Both the position numbers and the translations under genes were made by a program. A DNA stretch of 48,798 nucleotides, taken from positions 1-48,798 of the forward strand of contig CANMTO010000015.1 of the NCBI GenBank assembly GCA_947500755.1. The letters run 5' to 3'. Source of the DNA: Flavobacteriales bacterium. Its GTDB lineage: Bacteria; Bacteroidota; Bacteroidia; Flavobacteriales_D; Crocinitomicaceae. Numbering within the stretch: the stretch's first letter is position 1; each line of letters opens with the position of its first letter. Below are positions 27,071 through 35,862 of the stretch, in pieces. A model generated the notes under the pieces. The model saw nothing but the letters and a program-made list of their open reading frames with translations, was not told where the DNA came from and searched no databases.

Positions 27071-27973
27071 ATGCGAATTATAATTTCCCTTTGCTTTTTC
27101 ACCTGTTTCTTGAATGGCTATGCACAAAACATGTATGCCATAGATGATTATTTCATTTCAAGCAATCCATCAGCATTCGCTGAGAAAAAGCTATATGTGA
27201 GTAATACCAGTTCGATTGCCGATTTAAACAGCGGCCCGTCATTTACTCCATTATTCAACAATTTCTTTGCCTTTAGGCAACGCGTCGGTTCCTTTTCGTT
27301 TGGTCTCAACAATGGGTATGGGCAAATTATGGATTGGAAAACTGTTGGCACCAGCATAAGTGCTGCACATACCACCAAAATTAGCCGAAAACTCACCTTA
27401 AACAGTGGCCTCAGTGCAAGCGTTAGCAGGGATAATCTAACCTATGTTGAAACTACTACACCGCCTTTTTATTATCAGTTTTTTTGGAATCCACCTTCGT
27501 ATAACATGAATATTGGAATGTCCTTGCTGCACAAAAATTGGACATTAGGAATCGCTGGAAACAACCTATTTCGTTCGAAAATAACTAGATTTCCATATTC
27601 GTACATAACCCCCTTTTCTCTTTCAACCCATTTTGCATATCGCTTCGATCTGGACTCAGCCAAACATATTTCGCTTACACCAGCCATCTTTTATAGCAAC
27701 ACAGTGGTCGAAAAATCGCATAATTTCTTCGTGAGCTTAACCTTAGGTCTAAAAAAACATAACCTTGGGATTACTTCTACCTCGAATCACAATGTTGGAC
27801 TTTTCTATCAATACAACTTCAATAACAAGTGCTTCATTGGCACATCCATTGGCACAACATACTCCCTGCTTTCCTCCAATATCTTTGAAGATAATTACTA
27901 CTCAGGAATACTTCGGTTCGGTTATTCAATTCCTACAAAATTACGTGGTTGTATTGGCACGCCTACATTTTAA
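27071..27973 (+). CDS. PorP/SprF-like outer-membrane barrel protein
   Basis: 300 residues. Signal peptide 1-18 (ends NGYAQ). The mature part has the early SNPSAFAEK segment (NPA-type) and repeated strands ending in aromatic residues, as in PorP/SprF proteins that serve T9SS and gliding motility. The usual partner (large PKD-type adhesin) is not adjacent, so a dedicated T9SS role is only likely. The 123-base gap upstream shows no terminator; TAACTTTA at about 27026-27033 is a weak -7 candidate. Confidence 0.72.
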   Translation: MRIIISLCFFTCFLNGYAQNMYAIDDYFISSNPSAFAEKKLYVSNTSSIADLNSGPSFTPLFNNFFAFRQRVGSFSFGLNNGYGQIMDWKTVGTSISAAHTTKISRKLTLNSGLSASVSRDNLTYVETTTPPFYYQFFWNPPSYNMNIGMSLLHKNWTLGIAGNNLFRSKITRFPYSYITPFSLSTHFAYRFDLDSAKHISLTPAIFYSNTVVEKSHNFFVSLTLGLKKHNLGITSTSNHNVGLFYQYNFNNKCFIGTSIGTTYSLLSSNIFEDNYYSGILRFGYSIPTKLRGCIGTPTF

Positions 27974-28004
27974 ATATCTAAAAGAACCAGGTATTATTGA
28001 GTAA

Positions 28005-28874
28005 TTAATGTGTTCGAGTCATTTGTTCGGGAACACAAATGATAAAATCAGCTTTACCCACATGTTCTTTTTCCAAGGTATTGATATCAGATTGTGTTAC
28101 CGTAGAAATCGTGGTGATGCGCAACTCCGGTTTTGCCTTCAGGAGATACCACATAATTCCTTGGTAAAAATCACTGTGATACGCTCCATTGTAATGCATG
28201 AAAAAAGTAGCAGGCTTTAGATTGGCTACAATAAATTTAGCCATGGTCGCATCCTTAAATGCCTGACTTTCTACCATGTAACTTCCTTTTGAACCCGAAG
28301 GCATGTGAGAAGCCATTTCTCTTAAGGACTTATACTGCGAAAGATTCGTGTCTAATTCAAAGAAGGGGTCGGCCATTTGGCTTAAAATAAGTGGAGACAG
28401 GGTATCGAAGGCTGAACGTCCTTTTTTAAACATTAAACTCGCATATTTTCGTTGAATATTATCGGCAATACATGGAAGCCTATTCGCTTTTGCAAATTCG
28501 ATCAGGGGCGCGTAATCCGTTTCATAATTAGGCCATAGGCGCAGTGAATCTTTCAACGACTTTTCCGGGAATCCACCGTTCAGGTAGCGCGATAAAACGG
28601 CTTGTTGGTCTTGCTCAAACATTTCGAATCCCAGCATGAGATTAGCTCCGTGTTGATCGAAGGCATCCTGCGTTAATTCCAACTGCAACCAATGCACAAT
28701 GGGATTGTCATGATATTCACCAAAAAGCACCAAATTACCTGCTAAACTTTTCGATTTGAGGTCTTTGTACTTTACAACCTTTCCTTTGGCATTATAAATA
28801 ACAAAGGCTTTATCGTGTTGACTAAAACAAAAGGAAGCCCATACAAAGCCACAACATACCAATAAAATTTTCAT
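28005..28874 (-). CDS. ChaN-family haem-binding-type protein
   Basis: 289 residues with a signal peptide (about 1-19, ending FCFSQ); there is no proper lipobox, so it is probably soluble periplasmic. The ChaN/Tiki-like fold is indicated by LVLFGEYHDNPIVHWLQL (E53, H55, H61), MLGFEMFEQDQQAVLSRYL and a late HYNGAYHSDFYQGIMWYLL. ChaN in Campylobacter binds two haems; relatives include EreA-like and Tiki enzymes. It starts 35 bases after sufD on the same strand, in the place where sufS often lies, so an iron or haem link is suggested by context. Confidence 0.85.
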   Translation of the reverse strand: MKILLVCCGFVWASFCFSQHDKAFVIYNAKGKVVKYKDLKSKSLAGNLVLFGEYHDNPIVHWLQLELTQDAFDQHGANLMLGFEMFEQDQQAVLSRYLNGGFPEKSLKDSLRLWPNYETDYAPLIEFAKANRLPCIADNIQRKYASLMFKKGRSAFDTLSPLILSQMADPFFELDTNLSQYKSLREMASHMPSGSKGSYMVESQAFKDATMAKFIVANLKPATFFMHYNGAYHSDFYQGIMWYLLKAKPELRITTISTVTQSDINTLEKEHVGKADFIICVPEQMTRTH

Positions 28875-28909
28875 AGCGTAGATTTCTTACGAAGGTAAGT
28901 AATCTGAAC

Positions 28910-30112
28910 TTAATCTAACAAGGTCTGCAATGCCTCTTGAATGTGGCTAGACTTAACGGCACCTACGATTTCAGCCATAAATCCCTTGATGAGCATATCG
29001 GTAGCTTTAGATTCACTTATTCCCCGAGCCCTCAAGAAAAATAAGGCTTGTTGATCCAGTTGTCCGGTGGTAGAACCGTGAGAACACTTAACATCATCCG
29101 CATAAATTTCTAGTTCCGGTTTAGCATTTATTGTCGCTGAATCCGATAACAGAATGTTTTTATTGGATTGGTATGCGTTGATTTTTTGCGCGTCTTGATA
29201 CACCTTCACTTTCCCATTGAAAACCCCGGTGGCTTTATCTGAAAGTACGCCTTTATAATTCTCATCTGATGTGCAATTCGGAGCCGTATGATGCACATAG
29301 GTGTGGTTATCTATGTGGTTGTTTTCAGTTCCAATGAATGCCCCATATAATTGAGTATGTGTCCCCTCTTCTTGTGAAAATACCTCCACGTCATTGCGCG
29401 TAAAATGTGTATTGGAAGTAATTGTCTGTAAGGCGAAGGTACTGTCCTTTTGTTGATAGATCCGTTGCGTATGGAACCCGTAATGTGTTCCATTGGTTTG
29501 TTGTAACATGTCTGCGTGCAGATTAGCCCCTGCTCCAATAAAGAAATCAAAAAGCACATTGGCATACGAATCTTGGCTCGTTCCCTCAAAGAACACCTCC
29601 AATTGAGCACTGGCGTGATTACCCAGAACGAGTTGATGATGTAAAATCAAGCCGGTGTGTTCACCTTGAAGACGGTGGATTATTCGTATTGGCTTGGTAA
29701 TCTTAGTATTGGCATCAACGCGTATAGCAACTCCACCTTGAGCGGTTAATGCATTGATGTGTTGTACATGCCCCTGGAGCGTACATGCATTCCATGCGGT
29801 TGTATCTAGGTCGCCGGAAAAATTAATATGTAATCCAGCGGTAGGTTCAGCACAATACCACGTTTCGTGTTCAAAAATAATATCAATCGTTTCAGCAGTC
29901 AGAAGCCGTTCTGCGCTTTGATTAATTTTTACGGGGCTTAATTTCAGTGCTGCCACTCTACCAAGCCGCGTATATTTCCAAGGCTCCTCGCGGGTGGTTG
30001 GAAAATGATGTTGGAATTCAACCCCGTCCCTGGCTGCTTGTAAAAGTGCGCTCGGGAGCTTGAGTTGTGTTGGCTCAAGTTGCTTACAAAAATCAATTAA
30101 AGTACCACTCAT
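28910..30112 (-). CDS. sufD: Fe-S cluster assembly protein SufD
   Basis: 400 residues. SufD is the partner of SufB in the SufBC2D scaffold that builds Fe-S clusters in the cytosol. The N-terminal helix region has EEPWKYTRLGR. The right-handed beta-helix core and the C-terminal CSHGSTTGQLDQQALFFLRARGIS segment (with the Cys-Ser-His typical of the family) are clear. It overlaps sufC by one base (TAATG). Order on the minus strand is sufA-like, sufB, sufC, sufD. Confidence 0.96.
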   Translation of the reverse strand: MSGTLIDFCKQLEPTQLKLPSALLQAARDGVEFQHHFPTTREEPWKYTRLGRVAALKLSPVKINQSAERLLTAETIDIIFEHETWYCAEPTAGLHINFSGDLDTTAWNACTLQGHVQHINALTAQGGVAIRVDANTKITKPIRIIHRLQGEHTGLILHHQLVLGNHASAQLEVFFEGTSQDSYANVLFDFFIGAGANLHADMLQQTNGTHYGFHTQRIYQQKDSTFALQTITSNTHFTRNDVEVFSQEEGTHTQLYGAFIGTENNHIDNHTYVHHTAPNCTSDENYKGVLSDKATGVFNGKVKVYQDAQKINAYQSNKNILLSDSATINAKPELEIYADDVKCSHGSTTGQLDQQALFFLRARGISESKATDMLIKGFMAEIVGAVKSSHIQEALQTLLD

Positions 30113-30858
30113 TACTCCGCTGATTTAATCCAATCGTATCCTTTTTCTTCCAATGCTAAGGCTAATTCTTTTCCGCCAGTTTTTACAATTTTACCATCGT
30201 AAAGCACGTGAACGAAATCAGGGATAATATGATCTAATAAGCGCTGATAGTGGGTAATAACGAGCGTTGCATTATTTGCTGATTTTAAGGTGTTTACTCC
30301 TCTAGCCACAATGCGAAGGGCGTCTATATCTAAGCCTGAATCGGTTTCATCCAGTACCGCTAATTTAGGTTCAAGCATAGCCATTTGGAATATCTCATTG
30401 CGCTTTTTCTCGCCGCCAGAAAATCCTTCGTTCACTGCACGAGAAGCCAAGGATGCATCAAGATCAACTAAGGCTGATTTTTCTTTTACTAAGCGTAAAA
30501 AATCTTTGGCTGAGAGCGCGGGTATGCCTTTGTGTTCACGAATTTCATTGATGGCGGTTTTCAAAAAATTCACATTCGAAACACCCGGGATTTCTACAGG
30601 ATATTGAAAGGCTAGAAACACCCCTTCTCGCGCGCGCTCTTCAATCGACATCTCTAATAAATCTTGGTCTTCAAAGGTGATGGTGCCCGAAGTCACTTCA
30701 TAATCCTCTTTACCAGCAAGCACACTCGCCAAGGTACTTTTTCCGGCACCATTTGGTCCCATAATCGCATGAATCTCTCCCGCTTTTATTTCAAGGCTTA
30801 GGCCTTTTAAAATTTCTGTCCCATTAATGGACGCATGTAAATCGGTTATTTTCAACAT
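30112..30858 (-). CDS. sufC: Fe-S cluster assembly ATPase SufC
   Basis: 248 residues from ATG 30858. An upstream GTG at 30882 would add eight residues and overlap sufB; the ATG gives the standard [11 protein letters not shown] start. It has Walker [11 protein letters not shown] (K40), signature GFSGGEKKR, and Walker [16 protein letters not shown]. SufC drives conformational change in SufBC2D. The gene is 13 bases after sufB and overlaps sufD by one base. Confidence 0.97.
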   Translation of the reverse strand: MLKITDLHASINGTEILKGLSLEIKAGEIHAIMGPNGAGKSTLASVLAGKEDYEVTSGTITFEDQDLLEMSIEERAREGVFLAFQYPVEIPGVSNVNFLKTAINEIREHKGIPALSAKDFLRLVKEKSALVDLDASLASRAVNEGFSGGEKKRNEIFQMAMLEPKLAVLDETDSGLDIDALRIVARGVNTLKSANNATLVITHYQRLLDHIIPDFVHVLYDGKIVKTGGKELALALEEKGYDWIKSAE

Positions 30859-30871
30859 AAGTTTATCAATT

Positions 30872-32320
30872 CTATCCAACACTTCCTTCTAAACTAATAC
30901 TCAATAATTTTTGTGCCTCAACTGCAAATTCCATCGGTAATTGATTGAGAACTTCTTTACAATATCCATTAACGATCAAGCTAATGGCTTTTTCTTCCGA
31001 AATCCCTCGTTGCTGACAATAGAACAATTGGTCCTCTCCGATTTTCGAGGTGGTTGCCTCATGTTCAATTTGCGCTGAAGCATTTTTACATTCTATATAT
31101 GGAAAGGTATGTGCACCGCATATACTTCCCATCAATAAGGAATCGCATTGGGAGAAATTCCTTGCATGATCTGCTTGTTTGTGTATCTGCACAAGTCCTC
31201 GATAGGAATTTTGGGAATGTCCTGCTGAAATACCTTTTGAAATAATAGTGCTTTTGGTATGTTTTCCCAGGTGGATCATTTTGGTGCCTGTATCCGCTTG
31301 CTGATAATTATTTGTTACCGCTACGGAAAAGAACTCCCCAACAGAATAATCCCCTTTCAGAATGCATGAAGGATATTTCCAAGTCACGGCAGAACCGGTT
31401 TCTACTTGGGTCCATGAAATTTTCGCATGCGCTTCACACAGTCCGCGTTTTGTGACAAAGTTGAAGATCCCCCCTTTACCTTCTTTATCCCCGGGATACC
31501 AGTTTTGAACGGTTGAGTATTTTATTTCAGCCTTATTCAATGCAATGAGCTCTACCACAGCTGCATGCAGTTGGTTTTCATCGCGCTGAGGGGCTGTACA
31601 CCCTTCTAAATAGGATACATAGGATGATTCGTCTGCAATCACTAAGGTACGCTCAAACTGTCCGGTTCCGCCTGCGTTGATTCGAAAATAGGTAGACAAT
31701 TCCATGGGACAGCGCACTCCTTTTGGGATATAACAAAAAGACCCATCCGAGAACACTGCTGAATTCAGTGCGGCGTAAAAATTATCGGTTGTTGGAACCA
31801 CGGTTCCTAAATATTGTTTGACTAGCGCGGGATGTTCTTGAACCGCTTCTGAAAACGAACAAAAAATAATACCTAATTCAGCAAGTTTAGCTTTAAACGA
31901 AGTACCCACGGATACGGAATCCATCACGAAATCTACAGCTACACCGGTTAAGCGTTGCTGCTCTTCCAATGAAATACCCAATTTCGCCATGGTTTCCTTC
32001 ATTTCTGGGTCTACCTCATCCCAAGATTCAAATTTCTTAGTTTGTTTCGGGGCGGCATAATAAGAAATGGCTTGAAAATCTGGTTTTTGATAAGCAACAT
32101 GTGCCCATTCAGGTTCTGTCATCGTTTTCCAAACCTCGAAGGCCTTTAACCGGTAATCTAACAACCAAGCTGGCTCATTTTTCTTTGCAGAGATTAAATG
32201 TATGACCTGTTCGTTCAAGCCCGCGGGCACCACATCCGAATCAATCTCAGAGATAAACCCATACTGGTATTCTTTATCCGCTAAATCTTTTGCTAATTCG
32301 TTTTCTGTATATCCAGCCAT
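30872..32320 (-). CDS. sufB: Fe-S cluster assembly protein SufB
   Basis: 482 residues. Scaffold subunit on which Fe-S clusters are built. Diagnostic segments are [38 protein letters not shown], the [20 protein letters not shown] block, and the C-terminal region [10 protein letters not shown] with [23 protein letters not shown], which contains family Cys and Glu residues. Length is normal. It starts two bases after the sufA-like gene stop, in a tight operon. Confidence 0.97.
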   Translation of the reverse strand: MAGYTENELAKDLADKEYQYGFISEIDSDVVPAGLNEQVIHLISAKKNEPAWLLDYRLKAFEVWKTMTEPEWAHVAYQKPDFQAISYYAAPKQTKKFESWDEVDPEMKETMAKLGISLEEQQRLTGVAVDFVMDSVSVGTSFKAKLAELGIIFCSFSEAVQEHPALVKQYLGTVVPTTDNFYAALNSAVFSDGSFCYIPKGVRCPMELSTYFRINAGGTGQFERTLVIADESSYVSYLEGCTAPQRDENQLHAAVVELIALNKAEIKYSTVQNWYPGDKEGKGGIFNFVTKRGLCEAHAKISWTQVETGSAVTWKYPSCILKGDYSVGEFFSVAVTNNYQQADTGTKMIHLGKHTKSTIISKGISAGHSQNSYRGLVQIHKQADHARNFSQCDSLLMGSICGAHTFPYIECKNASAQIEHEATTSKIGEDQLFYCQQRGISEEKAISLIVNGYCKEVLNQLPMEFAVEAQKLLSISLEGSVG

Positions 32321-32322
32321 AA

Positions 32323-32646
32323 TTATACAGAAAAAGACTCACCGCAGCCACAGGTACGATCAGCGTTGGGATTATTAAACACAAAGCCTTTGCCATTTAA
32401 TCCACCTGAAAAATCTAGGGTTGTACCAATGAGGTATAAGTAACTTTTTCTGTCCACTACTACCTTTATGCCATTATTTTCAAATGCAGCATCGTGCTCT
32501 AATTCTTGATTGTCAAAGGTTAGTTGGTACATAAGTCCTGAACACCCTCCTCCGGAAACTCCCACGCGAATAAATAAACCCTCTTTCCCTTCATCTTCCA
32601 TCAAGCGAAGGGCTTGCTTCTTAGCCTGATCTGTTACGGTTATCAT
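32323..32646 (-). CDS. HesB/IscA-family A-type Fe-S carrier (SufA-like)
   Basis: 107 residues from ATG 32646; upstream GTG 32688 would add 14 unlikely residues. The three conserved cysteines are present: [12 protein letters not shown] and the C-terminal TCGCGESF. A-type carriers pass clusters from SufBCD to target proteins. It is the first gene of the suf operon. A TATTTTTG -7-like element about 40 bases upstream could be its promoter, with a TTG 21 bases further up. Confidence 0.94.
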   Translation of the reverse strand: MITVTDQAKKQALRLMEDEGKEGLFIRVGVSGGGCSGLMYQLTFDNQELEHDAAFENNGIKVVVDRKSYLYLIGTTLDFSGGLNGKGFVFNNPNADRTCGCGESFSV

Positions 32647-32713
32647 CTTATTTAGATTAATTTTAAATAACGTGCACAAAAATACCACAAAAGAGGTATT
32701 GACTGCAAGTATT

Positions 32714-32747
32714 TAAAACAAAAAAATCCCTAAATGTTTAGGGATTT
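32714..32747 (-). terminator. rho-independent terminator of the small secreted protein gene
   Basis: On the minus strand AAATCCCTAAA and TTTAGGGATTT (32747-32724) form an 11-bp stem with a two-base loop, followed by T7-G-T4. It lies 40 bases after the stop of the gene at 32788 and just ahead of the suf operon, separating the two. Confidence 0.88.
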
Positions 32748-32787
32748 CTGAAATAAAGAAAGAACAGATGTCTTTCCACGAGTATTT

Positions 32788-33111
32788 TTAGCGAGCCACT
32801 TCAATGACTTTGGTGTATAATGTCTCCGTAGCCGATTTAAAAATCAAGGTATACGTTCCATTCATTAAATCATTCATGTGAAGTGACTTGGCATCTGAAA
32901 TCGGAATCGTCGGCATGAATTGTCCGTTGGATGCAATAATTTCAATAAACTCGATGCGCGTATCGCTCCAAATGATTGTAGCATTTCCAGTAGACGCGTT
33001 GCAATACACTTGTACTTTATCATCCTCCAATTTCACAGGAATCTCATGATTTGCTCGGACTACGGTTAGGGAAGCAAATACTAAAACTAAGGTTATCATC
33101 AGTGTTTTCAT
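32788..33111 (-). CDS. small secreted protein resembling a lone T9SS sorting domain
   Basis: 107 residues from ATG 33111 (an upstream start at 33168 lies before the promoter). The signal peptide ends near residue 20 (LTVVRA). The mature 85 residues read like a type A sorting domain with nothing attached: IEIIASNGQFMPTIPISDA ... LHMNDLMNGTYTLIFKS ... YTKVIEV follows the usual 'I-Y-xxx-G ... L-xxG-xYxxxI ... kI' pattern. It may be a free Ig-like module rather than cargo. It has its own promoter and terminator, so it is a single-gene unit. Confidence 0.72.
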   Translation of the reverse strand: MKTLMITLVLVFASLTVVRANHEIPVKLEDDKVQVYCNASTGNATIIWSDTRIEFIEIIASNGQFMPTIPISDAKSLHMNDLMNGTYTLIFKSATETLYTKVIEVAR

Positions 33112-33137
33112 AAGTAGTTGTTTTGTTGTTACTTGTA

Positions 33138-33168
33138 CAAAGTTGCTATAGTTTAGCGCATGTAGCAA
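33138..33168 (-). promoter_or_regulatory. promoter of the small secreted protein
   Basis: The minus strand shows CAACTTTG (33138-33145), one mismatch to TAnnTTTG, with TTG at 33166-33168 and a 20-base spacer. This is one of few places besides the rRNA promoters where both elements are present. It gives a leader of about 20 bases before ATG 33111. Confidence 0.6.
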
Positions 33169-33180
33169 GCATTTGACCTC

Positions 33181-33235
33181 TTTACGTAGGAAAATACGAT
33201 TTGTTACATAAATAATCCTACGTATAACTACGTAG
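33181..33235. repeat. three TACGTA palindromes, possible operator
   Basis: TTTACGTAGG (33181-33190), CCTACGTAT (33217-33225) and CTACGTAG (33228-33235). The first two are in inverted orientation, and the last two cores are exactly 10 bases apart, one helical turn. They lie about 15-70 bases upstream of the -33 element of the minus-strand gene and upstream of the plus-strand RNA, so a regulator could serve both. Confidence 0.45.
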
Positions 33236-33348
33236 AGAGCAAATATTCAATAGAAACTCTCTTTTAGTCAAATATTTATGCCCAATAGTCATTTAGTGTG
33301 TGGCACATAAATAATCCGTGTAAATTGGTTAAAGAAATAAGGAGAGAT

Positions 33349-33512
33349 ACAGGTGGCTTCTTAAATCGAGTTACTGCTTGGAGAGGCAGAAAAGTTTCTA
33401 GTCAAAAGTTTTTTCGCACTCGATTTAGTTATAGAAGCCCCTGTTTTTTTAGACCACTCAGGCATTATGCCTACTACGATAGAAGGGAAGCTTAGGCTTC
33501 CTTTCTTTTTTT
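33349..33512 (+). ncRNA. candidate structured non-coding RNA
   Basis: A long rod-like hairpin: 33349-33370 pairs with 33419-33444 (ACAGG, bulged T, GGCTTCT and TAAATCGAG against CTCGATTTA, bulge GTTAT, AGAAGCC, CCTGT), 21 base pairs in all. It encloses a smaller CTGC/GCAG hairpin (33374-33389) and a GAAAA/TTTTC stem. Seven T follow the rod (33444-33450). Further down come a perfect AGGCAT/ATGCCT hairpin (33460-33472) and a true terminator at 33484-33512. The T-runs exist only on the plus strand, which fixes the direction. The 5' end is unknown and could lie upstream near 33290-33340. A 6S-like RNA is one possibility for the rod, but I cannot assign a family. Confidence 0.6.
33483..33512 (+). 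terminator. rho-independent terminator, shared with the 3' end of the cyclase gene
   Basis: GGAAGC (33486-33491), loop TTAG, GCTTCC (33496-33501), with flanking pairs A/T, then TTTCTTTTTTT. No T-run is present on the minus strand, so it serves plus-strand transcription. No protein gene on the plus strand ends here, which is the main argument for the RNA upstream. The loop contains the stop codon of the convergent cyclase gene. Confidence 0.85.
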
Positions 33513-34223
33513 ATACAATAACGGTCTACTTGGTGCGGCATCGTTATCAAAATTTGATAGCTGCAATTCCAGGATGTAGTGGCCATCTTCCACCTCATTC
33601 GGAACGTAAATCAATTCGGTGATCGTTCGGTTAGTTATCGGCTGTTCGGGAACATTCCAAAACGCATGATGAAAAGCTAAGGCCCCTCCGTCTATTTCCT
33701 TGTCAACCGAAGGAATATCGACCAAGAGGTGTTTTACCCCTAATTTATTTAATACTTCTACACACGCCACATCCATATATGTAGGATTCGTATCCGAATA
33801 ATTAACGGTGAATTTGTTGAGATCGTTTGGCTCCGTTCGAATGACCAAGGCTTCACACGCAGAAAGCTCAGCCAATTGTTCAGGGGTAATCACTCGGTCT
33901 CCATCAATAAGCACAGGCATAACAGTAAGCAGCTGGCTATCAAAAAAAAACTGGTCAAAACAAGCGGATACAGGAAAAATCTCCTTAGAAATATGCCCAT
34001 GCGATTCGGTATGCGTTCCATGGCCATGGGGATTAAAATAAATATCCCTAAAATTCACTGCGCCCCCCTGAGCCACGCTGCCAACGAATCCATGTTCCAT
34101 AACGGGTGTAATCCGCGGACTATTTAAATACCATGCACGAACCCCATGTGGGGTAACACCTATGGAAAGATCTATAAACTCAGCGGTATCGATGAACCAA
34201 TCTCGATCTAGATAAAATTTCAT
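33492..34223 (-). CDS. cyclase-family protein (kynurenine formamidase-like metal hydrolase)
   Basis: 243 residues from ATG 34223 (TTG 34229 is also in frame). The family's metal site is seen in HGHGTHTESHGHIS, with acidic/His residues as in HxGTHxD/ExxxH, plus a late GGALAFHHAFWN. These Mn/Zn enzymes hydrolyse amides or lactones, such as N-formylkynurenine; the substrate here is not known and no other tryptophan-degradation gene is near. The stop codon lies in the loop of the convergent RNA terminator. It is divergent from glyS. Confidence 0.88.
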   Translation of the reverse strand: MKFYLDRDWFIDTAEFIDLSIGVTPHGVRAWYLNSPRITPVMEHGFVGSVAQGGAVNFRDIYFNPHGHGTHTESHGHISKEIFPVSACFDQFFFDSQLLTVMPVLIDGDRVITPEQLAELSACEALVIRTEPNDLNKFTVNYSDTNPTYMDVACVEVLNKLGVKHLLVDIPSVDKEIDGGALAFHHAFWNVPEQPITNRTITELIYVPNEVEDGHYILELQLSNFDNDAAPSRPLLYKKRKEA

Positions 34224-34308
34224 AATCAAAGCTAATCAATTCCCCGTACTTGACAATTGAGTGTAAATAAAGTTAAACCCGAATCATAGCGGTAATTTAT
34301 TAAGCCCT

Positions 34309-34316
34309 TATCTTTG
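34309..34316 (+). promoter_or_regulatory. -7 promoter element of glyS, four bases before ATG
   Basis: TATCTTTG is identical to the rRNA -7 elements and is followed by GGGC and ATG 34321. The predicted transcript begins at the start codon. No TTG is found at the -33 distance. Confidence 0.55.
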
Positions 34317-34320
34317 GGGC

Positions 34321-35862
34321 ATGGAACAAAAAGATCTACTCAAAGAAATCATCTCCCACTGTAAAGAATACGGATTTGTTTTTCCCTCCTCAGAAATCTA
34401 TGATGGACTTGCCGCGACATACGACTACGGGCAACTTGGTGCAGAACTAAAAAACAATATCAAAACGTACTGGTGGAAATCCATGACGCAATTAAATAGT
34501 AACATCGTTGGGCTTGACTCCGCCATTTTTATGCATCCAACCATATGGAAAGCATCTGGGCATGTCGATGCGTTTAATGACCCCTTAATCGATAATAAAG
34601 ATTCGAAAAAACGCTACCGTGCCGATGTGTTGCTTGAGGAGTATCTTGAAAAGCAAACCCAGAAAATTCAAAAAGAAGTTGAAAAGGGAGAGAAACGCTT
34701 TGGGGACAGTTTCGACAAAGAACAATTTATTGCGACCAATCCAAACGTACTGCGCATCAAGGAAAAACAAGGGCAAGTGCAAGAGCGCATGAAAACCGCG
34801 CTTAATGACAGTAACTTAGAAGACCTACGCCAACTAATTATTGATCTAGAAATCGTTTGCCCAATTTCGGGATCCAAGAACTGGACAGAAGTTCGTCAAT
34901 TCAATTTAATGTTCTCCACGTCCCTTGGCTCGGTTGCGGGAGAATCTGCTACCATTTATCTACGGCCAGAAACAGCGCAAGGGATCTTTGTAAACTTTTT
35001 GAACGTACAAAAATCTGGGAGAATGAAAATCCCTTTTGGCATCGCACAAATTGGAAAGGCTTTCCGAAATGAGATCGTGGCGCGTCAATTTATTTTTAGG
35101 ATGCGTGAATTCGAACAAATGGAAATGCAATTCTTTGTAAAACCTGGTGAAGAATTAACGTGGTATGAGCACTGGAAAGAAGTTAGAAGAAAATGGCATC
35201 TAAACTTGGGACTGGGAGAGAAAAACTACCGGTTCCATGACCACATTAAACTTGCCCATTATGCCAATGCTGCGTGTGACATTGAATTTAATTTCCCGAT
35301 GGGATTCAAAGAACTGGAGGGAATTCACTCTAGAACGGATTTCGACCTTAAACAACATGAACTCCATTCAGGGAAGAAACTACACTATTTCGATCCTTCA
35401 ACGAATGAGAGTTTTGTTCCTTATGTTGTAGAAACTTCAGTAGGCTTAGACCGACTCTTCCTTTCTGTGTTAAGCGCTTCGTACACGGAGGAAACACTAG
35501 AAGATGGAAGCGAACGCACCGTTTTAAAAATTCCTGCTGCGCTTGCACCCTACAAAATTGCTATTTTACCGCTGATTAAAAAAGATGGTTTGCCAGAAAA
35601 AGCGCAAGAAATCATGCGCATGTTACAATTAGAGTATACGATACAGTATGATGAAAAAGATTCCATTGGAAAACGCTATCGCCGTCAAGATGCCATTGGA
35701 ACACCGTTTGCCATTACCATTGATCATGAAACCCTAGAAAACAATAGCGTTACCATACGAAATCGGGACACCATGATTCAAGAACGAATTGCTATTGAAT
35801 CCTTACCTGCCTTCTTAAACACCCATTGCAGTTGGCCTTCTATATTAGGTGCATTAGTATAA
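34321..35862 (+). CDS. glyS: glycyl-tRNA synthetase, dimeric class II type
   Basis: 513 residues. It charges tRNA-Gly in the cytosol. It is the single-chain alpha2 type, not the alpha/beta form of Proteobacteria. It starts with the ISHCKEYGFVFPSSEIYDGLAATYDYGQLG motif 1 region; RPETAQGIFVNF and GKAFRNEIVARQFIFRMREFEQMEMQFF are motif 2, VVETSVGLDRLFLSVL is motif 3, and an anticodon-binding domain (about 410-500) starts APYKIAILPL. The symbol is used for the single-chain form here. The stop overlaps the next reading frame by 37 nt. Confidence 0.96.
   Translation: MEQKDLLKEIISHCKEYGFVFPSSEIYDGLAATYDYGQLGAELKNNIKTYWWKSMTQLNSNIVGLDSAIFMHPTIWKASGHVDAFNDPLIDNKDSKKRYRADVLLEEYLEKQTQKIQKEVEKGEKRFGDSFDKEQFIATNPNVLRIKEKQGQVQERMKTALNDSNLEDLRQLIIDLEIVCPISGSKNWTEVRQFNLMFSTSLGSVAGESATIYLRPETAQGIFVNFLNVQKSGRMKIPFGIAQIGKAFRNEIVARQFIFRMREFEQMEMQFFVKPGEELTWYEHWKEVRRKWHLNLGLGEKNYRFHDHIKLAHYANAACDIEFNFPMGFKELEGIHSRTDFDLKQHELHSGKKLHYFDPSTNESFVPYVVETSVGLDRLFLSVLSASYTEETLEDGSERTVLKIPAALAPYKIAILPLIKKDGLPEKAQEIMRMLQLEYTIQYDEKDSIGKRYRRQDAIGTPFAITIDHETLENNSVTIRNRDTMIQERIAIESLPAFLNTHCSWPSILGALV

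Larger units (their letters stand above)
33112..33348. other. regulatory intergenic stretch before the candidate RNA
   Basis: Together with the following RNA this makes 380 bases without a protein gene. It holds the promoter of the small secreted protein (minus strand), three TACGTA palindromes (33183-33234) and two copies of ACATAAATAATCC (33206-33218 and 33305-33317, 99 bases apart). A 65-codon reading at 33298-33495 exists but has no protein-like character and crosses the hairpins. Confidence 0.6.

Noticed and set aside
33298..33495. 65-codon plus-strand frame
   Set aside because: It crosses the rod hairpin and terminator of the candidate RNA, is very basic without a domain or membrane pattern, and ends in the terminator loop.
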